From an uncultured Faecalibacterium sp. (GTDB lineage: Bacteria > Bacillota > Clostridia > Oscillospirales > Ruminococcaceae), in the NCBI GenBank assembly GCA_934561555.1, contig CAKTGQ010000030.1, forward strand, positions 1 through 19,687: 19,687 nt of DNA, in the 5' to 3' direction. Below the pieces are notes generated by a model. It saw only the letters and a program-made list of their open reading frames with translations. It searched no databases and was not told where the DNA came from. Below, piece by piece: positions 1-6,718 of the stretch (positions within the stretch are counted from its first letter, which is position 1; the number at the start of each line of letters is the position of its first letter). The position numbers were made by a program, and so were the translations under genes.

Positions 1-251
1 ATGCCCACAGCGTGCAGGGTGGTGGCGATCTGGGTCACAGTGCCGTCAAAGGGGGCGTATACGGTGTCGCCGGTGGGCTCGATGCCGCAGCCGGGGCCCA
101 GAATGCCCTGTGCAAAGGTCTCGTCCGGGATGTCAGCCTGTGCCAGCACCTTGCCCTGCAGCGGGGTCAGCACAGTCTTGCTCTGGTTGGTGAACTTAGC
201 GGTGTTTTCGTCCTTGGACTTGCCGCCAAAAAGCTTGTCAAAAAAACCCAT
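1..251 (-). CDS. crr: PTS glucose-type IIA component, C-terminus outside window
   Basis: The start ATG is at 251 with an AGGAAGGA ribosome site just upstream; 83 codons are present before the window edge. The opening MGFFDKLFG resembles the MGLFDKL start of enterobacterial Crr. It is followed by a typical IIA-Glc core: LTPLQGKVL, PDETFAQGILGPGCGIEPTGD, then APFDGTVTQI. The His of TLHAVG (residue 80) lines up with the first active-site His (His75 of E. coli IIA-Glc); the phosphorylated second His would lie beyond the window. The family carries phosphate from HPr to a sugar-specific IIB on the cytoplasmic side. The short N-terminal lead before the domain suggests a free-standing IIA rather than the tail of an IICBA fusion, but the 3' end must be seen to be sure. 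Confidence 0.82.
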   Translation of the reverse strand, partial: MGFFDKLFGGKSKDENTAKFTNQSKTVLTPLQGKVLAQADIPDETFAQGILGPGCGIEPTGDTVYAPFDGTVTQIATTLHAVG

Positions 252-333
252 AAGTATCATTCCTTCCTGTCATCATGCAAGGGCGGCAAAGGTAACAAAA
301 TGTTTGCCGACCCTGATGTGTTTACCTGTATAA

Positions 334-362
334 AAGATACCATACCGCGCACCAAAATGCAA
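334..362 (-). promoter_or_regulatory. Promoter for the PTS IIA gene
   Basis: On the minus strand a -35 TTGCAT (357-362) and -10 TATCTT (334-339) are 17 bp apart. The predicted transcript starts near 327, giving a leader of about 75 nt. Confidence 0.55.
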
Positions 363-434
363 GAAAAGCGGATACTTTTTCTCCATGCAATCGGGGCGGG
401 GGATACCGCTTTTTTTGCCGGGGCGCGGGACAGC

Positions 435-466
435 AAAAAAGACACCGGCCGAAGCTGGTGTCTTTT
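435..466 (-). terminator. Intrinsic terminator hairpin between two divergent promoters
   Basis: Arms at 437-449 and 454-466 pair over 13 bp with one G-T pair. Read on the minus strand the loop is TTCG closed by C-G, a very stable tetraloop, and a six-T run follows (435-440). On the plus strand only four T follow. It lies between the promoters at 334-362 (minus) and 542-570 (plus), so it ends neither neighbouring gene. The rest of 252-675 holds no convincing gene. Confidence 0.7.
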
Positions 467-541
467 CAGGTTCCCGGGTGCAGCCACGGAAGCGTCACTT
501 CCCGGCGGCGACACCTCTTCTGCGCTGCCGCTAATTTTCAC

Positions 542-570
542 TTTACAAACGCCGCAAGAACCGTTACAAT
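542..570 (+). promoter_or_regulatory. Promoter for the DUF3048 pair
   Basis: -35 TTTACA (542-547) and -10 TACAAT (565-570) with a 17-bp spacer. The start site would be near 577, giving a leader of about 100 nt before the ATG at 676. A second TACAAT at 571-576 has a less suitable spacing. Confidence 0.65.
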
Positions 571-675
571 TACAATCAAAGCAATGCCGAAAGGTCGTTC
601 GTTTTCATCCACCGTGCGCAACCGTTCCGACAGCGCCGGGGCTGCGCAGAACTCTCTTGTCAGGAGGTTTTTTGC

Positions 676-1926
676 ATGAAAAAGATCACGCGTCGTACTG
701 TTCTTCGTGCCTCGGGGCTGGCTGCCGCCTCGCTGGCTCTGTCCGGCTGCGCATCCACCGGCAGCGCCTGTGTGGGCAACGGCTTTTCCGACTGGCTGCA
801 GCAGACCTTCGGGAAGGGCAGCGCCGCCTCCAGCAGCGCCGCCTCTTCTGAAAGCGCAGAGGCCGCAGCCCCGGACGCAGGAACCCCGGACGCAGGAGCG
901 GCGTCTGAAGCCCCGGCAGAAAGCGCCGACAGCAGCCTGCCCGCCTATAACGCAGACCCCCTTACCGGCGAGCCGCGCCGCAGCAATGGCCGCATGGTGG
1001 GCGTGATGGTGAACAACATCAGCAATACCCAGCGGCAGAACGCCCGCCCGCAGCGCGGCCTTGGCTCTGCCGACCTGCTCATCGAGAGCAAGGTGGAGGG
1101 CGGCATCTCCCGCTTCTGCGCGGTGTACTATGACGCCAACGCCATCCCGGAGGTGGGCCCGCTGCGCTCCGGCCGCGACCAGTTCCTGCAGCTGCTCATG
1201 CCGTGGCAGGCACTGTACTACCACGACGGCGAAAGCGCCCCCTGCACCAAGTTCATCAACGTGTACAACTACTCCGGCCTGAACATCGGCGGCAAGAGCT
1301 ACTTCAACACCCCCACCCATCCCCATGTGGCGCACCGCGACAGCCGCGGCCGCAATGTGGCTTACGAGCACACCGAATTCACCTCCGGTGCCGAGATCCG
1401 GAAAGCTGCTGCCAACGCGGGCATCGGGCTGGAATACCCTTATGAGAGCACATTCTTCCGCTTTGCGGACTACCGCACCGGCGCAGAGAACAAGATGTCC
1501 GGCGCTGCCGCCGCCAAGACCATCCACATCGTGCACTCGGACAGCTACAAGACCACCTTCAGCTACAACCGCTGGGAGCACCTTTATAAAATGTCCATGT
1601 ACAGCCGCGCCGCCGGTGCCTTTGAAAACACTGTGGACGAGCTGACCGGCAAGCAGCTCGGCTTTACCAACCTGCTGGTCTGCTTTGCAGGCATCGCGGA
1701 CTACCCCGGCAACTCCGGCGGCGTGCAGCAGGTGGACTATGTGTCCGGCGGCGAGGCCTATTTCTTTACCCGGGGCGCCGTGCAGCGCGGTACATGGCAG
1801 AAGGCCTCCCCGGAGCACCCGCTCAAGGTCTACGCCGCCGACGGCAGCGAGATCTGCTTCAACCGGGGCAAGACCTATCTGGCCATCGTGGACGACGACG
1901 AGTGGCAAAACTTCAACTATCAGTAA
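676..1926 (+). CDS. DUF3048 (YerB-like) Tat lipoprotein
   Basis: This 416-aa protein starts at an ATG behind a strong AGGAGG site. The N-terminus has a twin-arginine motif (TRRTVLR, residues 5-11), a short hydrophobic stretch and a lipobox LSGC with Cys25, so it should be exported folded and lipid-anchored. A Ser/Ala/Pro/Glu-rich linker (about 50-92) precedes the DUF3048 region: ADPLTGEPRR, VMVNN, then EVGPLRSGRDQF, and the C-terminal subdomain with the YVSGGEAYFF and FNRGKTYLAI stretches. The family is typified by B. subtilis YerB; its biochemical role is not established. A second DUF3048 gene follows after 12 bp, so the two are almost surely one operon. The Tat motif is notable because many YerB proteins use ordinary Sec lipoprotein signals. 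Confidence 0.85.
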   Translation: MKKITRRTVLRASGLAAASLALSGCASTGSACVGNGFSDWLQQTFGKGSAASSSAASSESAEAAAPDAGTPDAGAASEAPAESADSSLPAYNADPLTGEPRRSNGRMVGVMVNNISNTQRQNARPQRGLGSADLLIESKVEGGISRFCAVYYDANAIPEVGPLRSGRDQFLQLLMPWQALYYHDGESAPCTKFINVYNYSGLNIGGKSYFNTPTHPHVAHRDSRGRNVAYEHTEFTSGAEIRKAAANAGIGLEYPYESTFFRFADYRTGAENKMSGAAAAKTIHIVHSDSYKTTFSYNRWEHLYKMSMYSRAAGAFENTVDELTGKQLGFTNLLVCFAGIADYPGNSGGVQQVDYVSGGEAYFFTRGAVQRGTWQKASPEHPLKVYAADGSEICFNRGKTYLAIVDDDEWQNFNYQ

Positions 1927-1938
1927 GGGGAGAAGCCC

Positions 1939-3015
1939 ATGAAACGCAAATGGAGCCTGCGCCTTGGTGCCGCCGTGCTGTGCGCGGTGCTGCTGGGCAG
2001 CTGCGGCAGCACCGCCGCTGCGCCCGCAGAAAGCACCGCCCCGGCAGACCCGCTTACCGGGCAGCAGCTGCTGTACCCGGAGCAGCGGGCGGCGGCGGTG
2101 GTCATTGAAAATACCACCGACAGCACCACGCAATGGGGCATTGGCAGCGCCTCGGTGGTGCTGGAAGCTCTGACCGAGAGCGGCAGCTCTACCGAGCTGT
2201 GTCTGGTGTACCCCGCCCTCGAGGCCATGCCCGTGGTAGGGCCGGTGACGCGCGGGCAGGACTTATACTGGCGGCTGCTCAGCGGGCAGCAGGTACTGCC
2301 CATCCAGTGCGGCAGCAGCGCATACGCCAAGCGGTATCTGGAATACTATAACCTCCGCGCGGTGGACGCGCAGGAGGTAGGGCGCAACGCCTTTGTCAGC
2401 ACCGGTTACAGCTGGAACAGCACCCCTTTGTGGCGCACCAGCGGCAAGGCAGTCGCCTCGGTGCTGGACAGTCTGAGCATCTCTGCCGCCGTGAACCAGA
2501 GCGCCTCCGGCAGCGAGAGCGAAACGGCGGGCGTGCTGCCCGCCCTGCTGCCCCAGCGGGACACCGGCCATCTGCCGGACGCAAACGCCGCGGATGCGGT
2601 AAAGGTGACGGTGAATTTTCAGTCCGGCGGCGCCACTGGCTTTGTCTATAATGACACACTTGCCACCTACGGGATGCTGCACGCCGACGGTACCCCCCAG
2701 CTGGATGCCAACACCGGCACACAGGCGGTCTTTGACAACCTGCTCATCCTGTACAGCGGCTCCTCCCTGCGGGACGATGGACGCACGCTGGACTACGACC
2801 TTTCCATGGGCGGCGGTGTCTGGCTGAACGGCGGCCATCTGTGGCAGGTCACATGGACGCAGGGCACTCAGAGCACCCTTGCCATTTACGATTCCAACGG
2901 CAAGCCGCTGAATCTCCCGGCAGGGCGCAGCTATATCGCCCTGCTCTCCAGCCTTACCGGGCAGGAGCTGCTGGTGCAAAGCAGCACCGGCGAGGCGCTG
3001 GTAGGAGCCGGGTGA
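1939..3015 (+). CDS. Second, diverged DUF3048 lipoprotein
   Basis: This 358-aa protein begins 12 bp after the upstream stop, with GGGGAG as a plausible ribosome site. It has a Sec-type lipoprotein signal (MKRKWSLRLG, hydrophobic core, LGSC with Cys22) and no twin arginine. Paralogy with the preceding protein is visible: ADPLTGQQLL against ADPLTGEPRR, AMPVVGPVTRGQDLYWRLL against AIPEVGPLRSGRDQFLQLL, and the C-terminal FDNLLILYSG, GGGVWLNGGH, LPAGRSYIAL against FTNLLVCFAG, GGEAYFFTRG, NRGKTYLAI. It lacks the His-rich YFNTPTHPHVAHRD segment of its partner, so an active or binding site may differ. Both are probably anchored at the outer face of the membrane and could act as a pair; this is inferred from the operon only. 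No T-rich terminator follows directly; hairpin repeats start about 13 bp downstream. Confidence 0.78.
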   Translation: MKRKWSLRLGAAVLCAVLLGSCGSTAAAPAESTAPADPLTGQQLLYPEQRAAAVVIENTTDSTTQWGIGSASVVLEALTESGSSTELCLVYPALEAMPVVGPVTRGQDLYWRLLSGQQVLPIQCGSSAYAKRYLEYYNLRAVDAQEVGRNAFVSTGYSWNSTPLWRTSGKAVASVLDSLSISAAVNQSASGSESETAGVLPALLPQRDTGHLPDANAADAVKVTVNFQSGGATGFVYNDTLATYGMLHADGTPQLDANTGTQAVFDNLLILYSGSSLRDDGRTLDYDLSMGGGVWLNGGHLWQVTWTQGTQSTLAIYDSNGKPLNLPAGRSYIALLSSLTGQELLVQSSTGEALVGAG

Positions 3016-3027
3016 TTTCCGGCAGAA

Positions 3028-3291
3028 GCGCCCTCTCAGGCGCTCCCAAAGGGAGAGCCAAGCCGTAAAGTCCATTGCTAAAGTATCAGGTGTAATGAGA
3101 AAGCTCCCGGGCGTGCTCTTGCCTCTCCCTTTGGGAGAGGTGGATTTGCGAAGCAAAGACGGAGAGGGCGCACGCCGTCAGCCCTGTCGTTAAAGCTTCA
3201 GGTGAAATAAGAAACCTTCCCGCCGCCGCAAAAAGCTCCCCCTTTCGGGGGAGCTGGCACGCCGTCAGGCGTGACTGAGAGGGTTTCAACA
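3028..3291. repeat. Hairpin-rich intergenic repeat tract
   Basis: A perfect 10-bp inverted repeat, GCGCCCTCTC (3028-3037) and GAGAGGGCGC (3162-3171), bounds a first unit. Inside are CTCCC-AAA-GGGAG (3042-3055) and CCTCTCC-CTT-TGGGAGAGG-like (3122-3140) hairpins and TTTGC-GAA-GCAAA. A second unit repeats the TAAAG..TCAGGTG.AAT.AGAAA segment (3078-3109 against 3190-3222) and adds AGCTCCCCC-TTTC-GGGGGAGCT and CACGCC-GTCA-GGCGTG. No reading frame of interest. It occupies the space between the convergent DUF3048 operon and the Tat protein gene. Confidence 0.65.
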
Positions 3292-3292
3292 A

Positions 3293-3332
3293 AAAAGAGC
3301 CATTGCACGCAAACTTGTGCAATGGCTCTTTT
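3293..3332. terminator. Bidirectional intrinsic terminator
   Basis: A perfect 16-bp stem (3293-3308 with 3317-3332) and 8-nt loop carry A-runs on one side and T-runs on the other. On the minus strand six T follow, placing it 10 bp after the stop of the Tat protein gene at 3342; on the plus strand it can catch transcripts of the DUF3048 operon. Confidence 0.85.
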
Positions 3333-3341
3333 GCTATGCTG

Positions 3342-3947
3342 TTACAGGTCCACCACGCTGCCGACCTCGGCGGGGGTGGTGGGGACAGGACCCAGAGCGG
3401 CTTCATCGGCATCGCGGCGCACCGTAAAGATGGCGATGCGCCCGGCGGCAAAGTCCGGGTGCCATGTCAGCTCAAGGGTCTGCCAATCCTCCGGCACGGC
3501 GCAGAAGCAGTGCAGCAGCGCACCGCGTCCGGCGGCAAGGTTCAGGGTGAACACCGAGGCATCTGCCGCGTTCTCGCTGTACAGCGGGGCGGCAAAGCTG
3601 CCGCAGGGCACGCTCTGACCGTTGCAGGCAGCGGTCACGCCGGTGCCCATGCTGTACAGCTGCTCCCGGGTACGCAGACCACGGCTTTGCAGGTAGCTGG
3701 TATCCACCGGCAGGCTGGCTGCCGAAAGGTTTTCCACCGAGAGGTACACCAGCACGCCGCCCAGCTCCGGTGCCGGGGCATAGCCCAGCAGTTCTACGGC
3801 AGCTTTGCCGTCCAGCAGGGCAGGCTCGCCCGCAAGACACGGCTGCTGCGCCGCAGCACAGACCCCGGTAAGCAGCGCAGCCGCAAGGCTGACCGCACCG
3901 GAACCGGCACATTTCAGGAATGACCGGCGGGAGATGGATTGGGACAT
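3342..3947 (-). CDS. Tat-exported small protein, lipobox degraded (family member 1)
   Basis: This 201-aa protein starts at 3947 behind a CCTCCT-complement (AGGAGG) site at 3957-3962. Residues 6-12 are a perfect Tat motif, SRRSFLK, followed by an Ala/Leu-rich core. Its closest relative in the window is the 6719-7336 protein: VTAACNGQSVPC matches FTAVCDGQPAAC, and VPEDWQTLELTW matches VPKDWKQLKVTY, as does the tail IAIFTVRRDAD against LTFVMNASD. The mature part is rich in alternating hydrophobic segments, suggesting a single beta-sandwich of the DUF4352/Ig-like kind; that fold is inferred. Cys30 is kept in place, but the lipobox reads TGVC, which does not fit the usual pattern, so it may be released rather than anchored. 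Function unknown. It has its own promoter and terminator. Confidence 0.72.
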   Translation of the reverse strand: MSQSISRRSFLKCAGSGAVSLAAALLTGVCAAAQQPCLAGEPALLDGKAAVELLGYAPAPELGGVLVYLSVENLSAASLPVDTSYLQSRGLRTREQLYSMGTGVTAACNGQSVPCGSFAAPLYSENAADASVFTLNLAAGRGALLHCFCAVPEDWQTLELTWHPDFAAGRIAIFTVRRDADEAALGPVPTTPAEVGSVVDL

Positions 3948-3987
3948 GACAGCGTTCCTCCTGTGTACGATACAATACTACCCTTTA

Positions 3988-4016
3988 ACAATAAAGGATT
4001 CTGCGCGTTCTGTCAA
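3988..4016 (-). promoter_or_regulatory. Promoter of family member 1, -10 inside a palindrome
   Basis: Minus-strand TTGACA (4011-4016), 17-bp spacer, TATTGT (3988-3993). The -10 is centred in the perfect inverted repeat CCTTTA-TTGT-TAAAGG (3982-3997), which could serve as an operator. Confidence 0.68.
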
Positions 4017-4043
4017 GGGGCAGCGGGAAACTGTAACCCTTTC

Positions 4044-4718
4044 TTATTCGTAGGCCTCGTTCTCCTCAGCCTCAGCCTGCCCCTGCAGGGTGTCGGCGTA
4101 GCCGAAGGGTACGATGTCGATGGCCTCCACCAGCTTGTCCCGCATCCACAGCTGCACATCGGTCTGCACGGTGTAGCCGCAGCCCGGGTCTGCCATCCAC
4201 TGCTCGGGACGGCGGGTGGGCACGGCGCGCTGGCTGAGCATGCTCATGATCACGCCGCCGTGGGTCACGCAGGCGGCCTCGGTAACGTCCATACGGATCA
4301 TGTACTCAAACAGCTTCATCAGGCTGTCGGCGCAGCGGGCATGGAACTGCTCGGTGGGCTCTGCGCCCTCCGGCAGGTAGCCGGAGCCCGGGGTGATCCA
4401 CTTTTTGAAGTCCTCGTCCTGCACGAGCTCCTTCACAGGTCTGCCCTCAAACTTGCCAAAACCGGCCTCCCGCAGGTCGTGCACCGTAAACTGATGGGCA
4501 GCCCCGGGGAACAGGATGTTGGCGGTCTCCACCGCACGCAGCAGTGGGGAGGAAAAAACGGTGTCTACCTGCGGGTAGGCGAACCGCTCCTTCAGGTCAG
4601 CCAGCTGAGCGCGGCCCTCGTCGCACAGGGGCAGGTCGGTGCCGCTGCCGATGTACAGGCCTTGCAGATTGCCCGCCGTCATGCCGTGGCGGATGAGATG
4701 AAGCTTGAAGGTTTTCAT
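4044..4718 (-). CDS. Histidine phosphatase (phosphoglycerate mutase-like) family protein
   Basis: This 224-aa protein has the hallmarks of the branch 1 histidine phosphatase superfamily: LIRHGMT with catalytic Arg10-His11-Gly12, Arg61 in SSPLLRAVETA, Glu84 in LREAGFGKFEG, and the second catalytic His153 in VTHGG. These enzymes remove phosphate from small metabolites through a phospho-His intermediate in the cytoplasm; the substrate cannot be told from sequence alone. Cofactor-dependent mutase, alpha-ribazole phosphatase (CobC/CobZ) and broad-specificity phosphatase are all possible, and no cobalamin genes are nearby. Start at 4718 is set by an AGAGGTG site. It lies downstream of the LRR lipoprotein gene in the same direction, separated by a hairpin repeat, and ends only 28 bp before the -35 box of the next gene. 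Confidence 0.85.
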   Translation of the reverse strand: MKTFKLHLIRHGMTAGNLQGLYIGSGTDLPLCDEGRAQLADLKERFAYPQVDTVFSSPLLRAVETANILFPGAAHQFTVHDLREAGFGKFEGRPVKELVQDEDFKKWITPGSGYLPEGAEPTEQFHARCADSLMKLFEYMIRMDVTEAACVTHGGVIMSMLSQRAVPTRRPEQWMADPGCGYTVQTDVQLWMRDKLVEAIDIVPFGYADTLQGQAEAEENEAYE

Positions 4719-4746
4719 GGATCACACCTCTTTTGGTTCAAAATTA

Positions 4747-4763
4747 CGGAAAACGATTTTCCG
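4747..4763. repeat. Short perfect palindrome at repeat edge
   Basis: CGGAAAA-CGA-TTTTCCG, 7-bp arms with a 3-bp centre, 29 bp upstream of the histidine phosphatase start. One arm overlaps the edge of the adjoining hairpin repeat. It may be part of the repeat or an operator. Confidence 0.5.
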
Positions 4764-4920
4764 AATGAAGGCTTCCCCCGGTCGGGGAAAGCTGTCACCG
4801 CAGGTGACTGGTGAGGGCGCAGGCAAGCAGCAGCTTACGAGAAATCACCCCTCATCCGTCTGCTCACTGCGTTCGCAGCCACCTTCCCCCCAAGGGGTGA
4901 AGGCTGTAAAAGTTGATTTT
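4755..4920 (+). repeat. Hairpin-rich intergenic repeat, copy 1
   Basis: The core runs from AAGGCTTCCCCC (4768) to GGGGTGAAGGCT (4905), with imperfect terminal inverted repeats (GGCTTC-CCCC against GCCTTCACCCC). It matches the reverse complement of 10697-10904: CTGTCACCGCAGGTGACTG, TGAGGGCGC, CCCCTCATCCG, CCAAGGGGTGAAGGCT and AAAAGTTRATTT are shared in the same order. It contains short-loop hairpins (GTCACC-GCA-GGTGAC type) and no gene, and fills the gap between the LRR and phosphatase genes. Confidence 0.7.
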
Positions 4921-4925
4921 GTGGC

Positions 4926-5492
4926 TCAGCCCTCGGCGTGGTTGACCTCCACGGTATCGGGGAACACGTTCATGTCCAGACGGCAGTTGTCGCGGATGGT
5001 CACGCTGGTCAGGGCGGTGCAGCCCTTGAAAGCGCCGGTCTTGATGTAGCCCACGCTCAGGGGGATGTTGATCTCGGTCAGGGCGGTGCAGCCGTTGAAA
5101 GCGCCGACCTCGATGTACTCCACACCGTCGGCGATGTTCACGGTGGTCAGGGCAGTGCAGTCCTTGAAGGCGGTAGCGCCCACGCTGGTAACGGTGCCCT
5201 CCACCTCAACGGTGGTGATCTGGTCGGCCTGATCTGCCCAGGGAGCCGGAGCGTCCTTGGTGAAGTTGGTCATACGGCCGGTGCCGCTGATGGTCAGGGT
5301 GCCGTCAGCCAGTGCCCAAGTCACGCCCTCGCCACAGCTGTTGTTGGTGGCAGCAGCGGTGGAAGCAGCCACAGAAGAAGCGGCTGCGGAAGAAGCAGTG
5401 GACTTGGAACCGCCGCAGCCGGTCAGGGCGATGGCGGCGATCAGGACGGCAGCGGCAGCGCTGCACAGACGGACTTTGCGCTCGAGTTTCAT
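4926..5492 (-). CDS. Small leucine-rich-repeat (BspA/LRR_5-type) lipoprotein
   Basis: This 188-aa protein has a Sec lipoprotein signal ending LTGC (Cys26) and a Ser/Ala-rich spacer (about 28-48). A short beta segment with WALADGTLTISGTGRM follows, as commonly seen ahead of BspA-type repeats. Three LRR_5 units of about 23 residues follow, marked by AFKDCTALTTVNI, AFNGCTALTEINI and AFKGCTALTSVTI, and a capping strand ends the protein. Family members are surface proteins often linked to binding of host or bacterial ligands; with only three repeats this one is very small for the family. Start at 5492 follows an AAGAGGAA site. It is probably anchored on the outer membrane face. Downstream, a hairpin repeat separates it from the phosphatase gene. 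Confidence 0.82.
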   Translation of the reverse strand: MKLERKVRLCSAAAAVLIAAIALTGCGGSKSTASSAAASSVAASTAAATNNSCGEGVTWALADGTLTISGTGRMTNFTKDAPAPWADQADQITTVEVEGTVTSVGATAFKDCTALTTVNIADGVEYIEVGAFNGCTALTEINIPLSVGYIKTGAFKGCTALTSVTIRDNCRLDMNVFPDTVEVNHAEG

Positions 5493-5595
5493 GATGAAGG
5501 TTCCTCTTTCCTATTCTTGATGTATTACCTTTTTATAGCGGCTGCTTTGTCCATTGCGGATTTGTGCGCCGGTCAAGTACAGTCGCCAAGAAGAG

Positions 5596-5624
5596 ATTAT
5601 AGCACAAACTTTAGAAAGATGGAA
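5596..5624 (-). promoter_or_regulatory. Putative promoter of the LRR lipoprotein
   Basis: Minus strand: perfect -10 TATAAT (5596-5601) with a weak -35 TTCCAT (5619-5624) at 17 bp. The leader would be about 97 nt. The rest of 5493-5909 is AT-rich intergenic sequence with an inverted repeat ATCTATG (5707-5713)/CATAGAT (5734-5740) and the promoter at 5810-5838. Confidence 0.5.
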
Positions 5625-5809
5625 CCACCTGTTTGAAAAATTTTTGTTTCGAAAAAGAACGACTTTCACCACGGCTGTCGTTTTTCTGCCGCAGCGGAAA
5701 CACAAAATCTATGTGTTAATACCCATAGTTTAGCATAGATGTGGTGCCCCCGGCAAGACTTTTGACAATAATGACGAAAAAAGACGAAAAATATCGGCAT
5801 TTTTCTTGC

Positions 5810-5838
5810 TTTACAAGTCGTTTTCCAATGTGTATAAT
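5810..5838 (+). promoter_or_regulatory. Promoter of the XRE regulator gene
   Basis: TTTACA (5810-5815), 17-bp spacer, perfect TATAAT (5833-5838). Transcription would start near 5845, 65 nt before the ATG. The -35 overlaps a small inverted repeat CTTG-CTTTA-CAAG. Confidence 0.75.
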
Positions 5839-5909
5839 CAACCTGTTGTAAACCAAAAACAAGGATGTTACCAAAAAATAGATCCTTCGGAGATTGAGGA
5901 GAACACACC

Positions 5910-6605
5910 ATGGAGTTCAATCGCATCATCAAACTGCTGCGCAAGGAGCGCGGCATCACCCAAAAGCAGGCGGCAGAGGATCTGGGGGTTTCTCAGGCGC
6001 TGCTGTCCCACTACGAAAAAGGCATCCGCGAGTGCGGCTTGGACTTTGTGGTGCGGGTGGCAGATTATTATAATGTTTCCTGCGACTATCTGCTGGGGCG
6101 CAGCGCCGAGCGCAACGGCATGATGCTCTCTGCCGAGGACCTGCCCAACCCCGAAAAGATGAAGGACAACATCTACCACGGCAGCGTGCTGCCCACCATG
6201 AACAAAAAACTCATCTCTAACAGCCTGAACGTGCTCTACGCCAAGATCGGCCAGTGCCACAGCAAGGCGCTGACCACCGAGGTGAGCGCTTACCTGATGA
6301 TGGCGGTGGCCAAGATGTTCCGGCTGCTCTACTCTGCGGAGCCGCACAATGCCTCCAGCATGTTCAGCATTGAGCCGCACCGCTGGCACGGCTATTCCGA
6401 CGCTGTGATGCGGATAGCCGAGGCCAATGTGGAGGCACTGCTGGACGGACAGGACGTGAACGGCGGCGAGGGCGTCAAGGACCCTGCCTGCCTTGCCATG
6501 ACCACCGAGAGCCTGACGCGGGAGTTCCCGCTGTACACGCCCAGCCTCTTAAATCTGGTCAAAACCAGCGAGACCCACGTCAAAGGGCTTTCGCCGCAGG
6601 AGTGA
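5910..6605 (+). CDS. XRE-family transcriptional regulator
   Basis: This 231-aa protein starts at an ATG behind GAGGAG. Residues 1-62 are a typical XRE/Cro helix-turn-helix: IIKLLRKERGITQKQAAEDLGVSQ, LLSHYEKGIRECG, and the tail VADYYNVSCDYLLG. The remaining 165 residues look helical and match no domain I can name; they may be a sensing or dimer domain. The stop at 6605 lies 113 bp before the next Tat lipoprotein gene on the same strand, which has its own promoter. The regulator could control itself or the neighbouring Tat protein genes; nothing in the sequence proves this. Confidence 0.85.
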   Translation: MEFNRIIKLLRKERGITQKQAAEDLGVSQALLSHYEKGIRECGLDFVVRVADYYNVSCDYLLGRSAERNGMMLSAEDLPNPEKMKDNIYHGSVLPTMNKKLISNSLNVLYAKIGQCHSKALTTEVSAYLMMAVAKMFRLLYSAEPHNASSMFSIEPHRWHGYSDAVMRIAEANVEALLDGQDVNGGEGVKDPACLAMTTESLTREFPLYTPSLLNLVKTSETHVKGLSPQE

Positions 6606-6644
6606 ACGGCTTGTGAAATTGTTGTAAAGAATCAGCCCGGGCTC

Positions 6645-6673
6645 TTGCATCTGTGCGCCGGAAACGGTATAAC
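6645..6673 (+). promoter_or_regulatory. Promoter of family member 2
   Basis: TTGCAT (6645-6650), 17-bp spacer, TATAAC (6668-6673). The -10 lies in a small perfect palindrome GGT-ATA-ACC (6666-6674). Confidence 0.6.
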
Positions 6674-6718
6674 CAAATAAGAAAAAAGAAAATCACCCTT
6701 CAAGGAGGATATAACGTT

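Noticed and set aside
435..466. PTS antiterminator (RAT-like) control of the IIA gene by this hairpin
   Set aside because: A better promoter for the IIA gene lies downstream of the hairpin at 334-362, so the hairpin would not be in its leader.
538..620. A 24-27 codon hydrophobic minus-strand peptide (tail GIALIVIVTVLAAFVK) followed by the terminator at 435-466
   Set aside because: It reads the promoter at 542-570 backwards, has no ribosome site and would need a GTG or TTG start; the hydrophobic look comes from AT-rich DNA.
3028..3291. CRISPR array
   Set aside because: Repeats are few, imperfect and hairpin-based, without regular unique spacers; no cas genes nearby.
6653..6718. N-terminal extension of family member 2
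   Set aside because: The AAGGAGG site at 6703-6709 points to ATG 6719, and the extension would bury the Tat motif.
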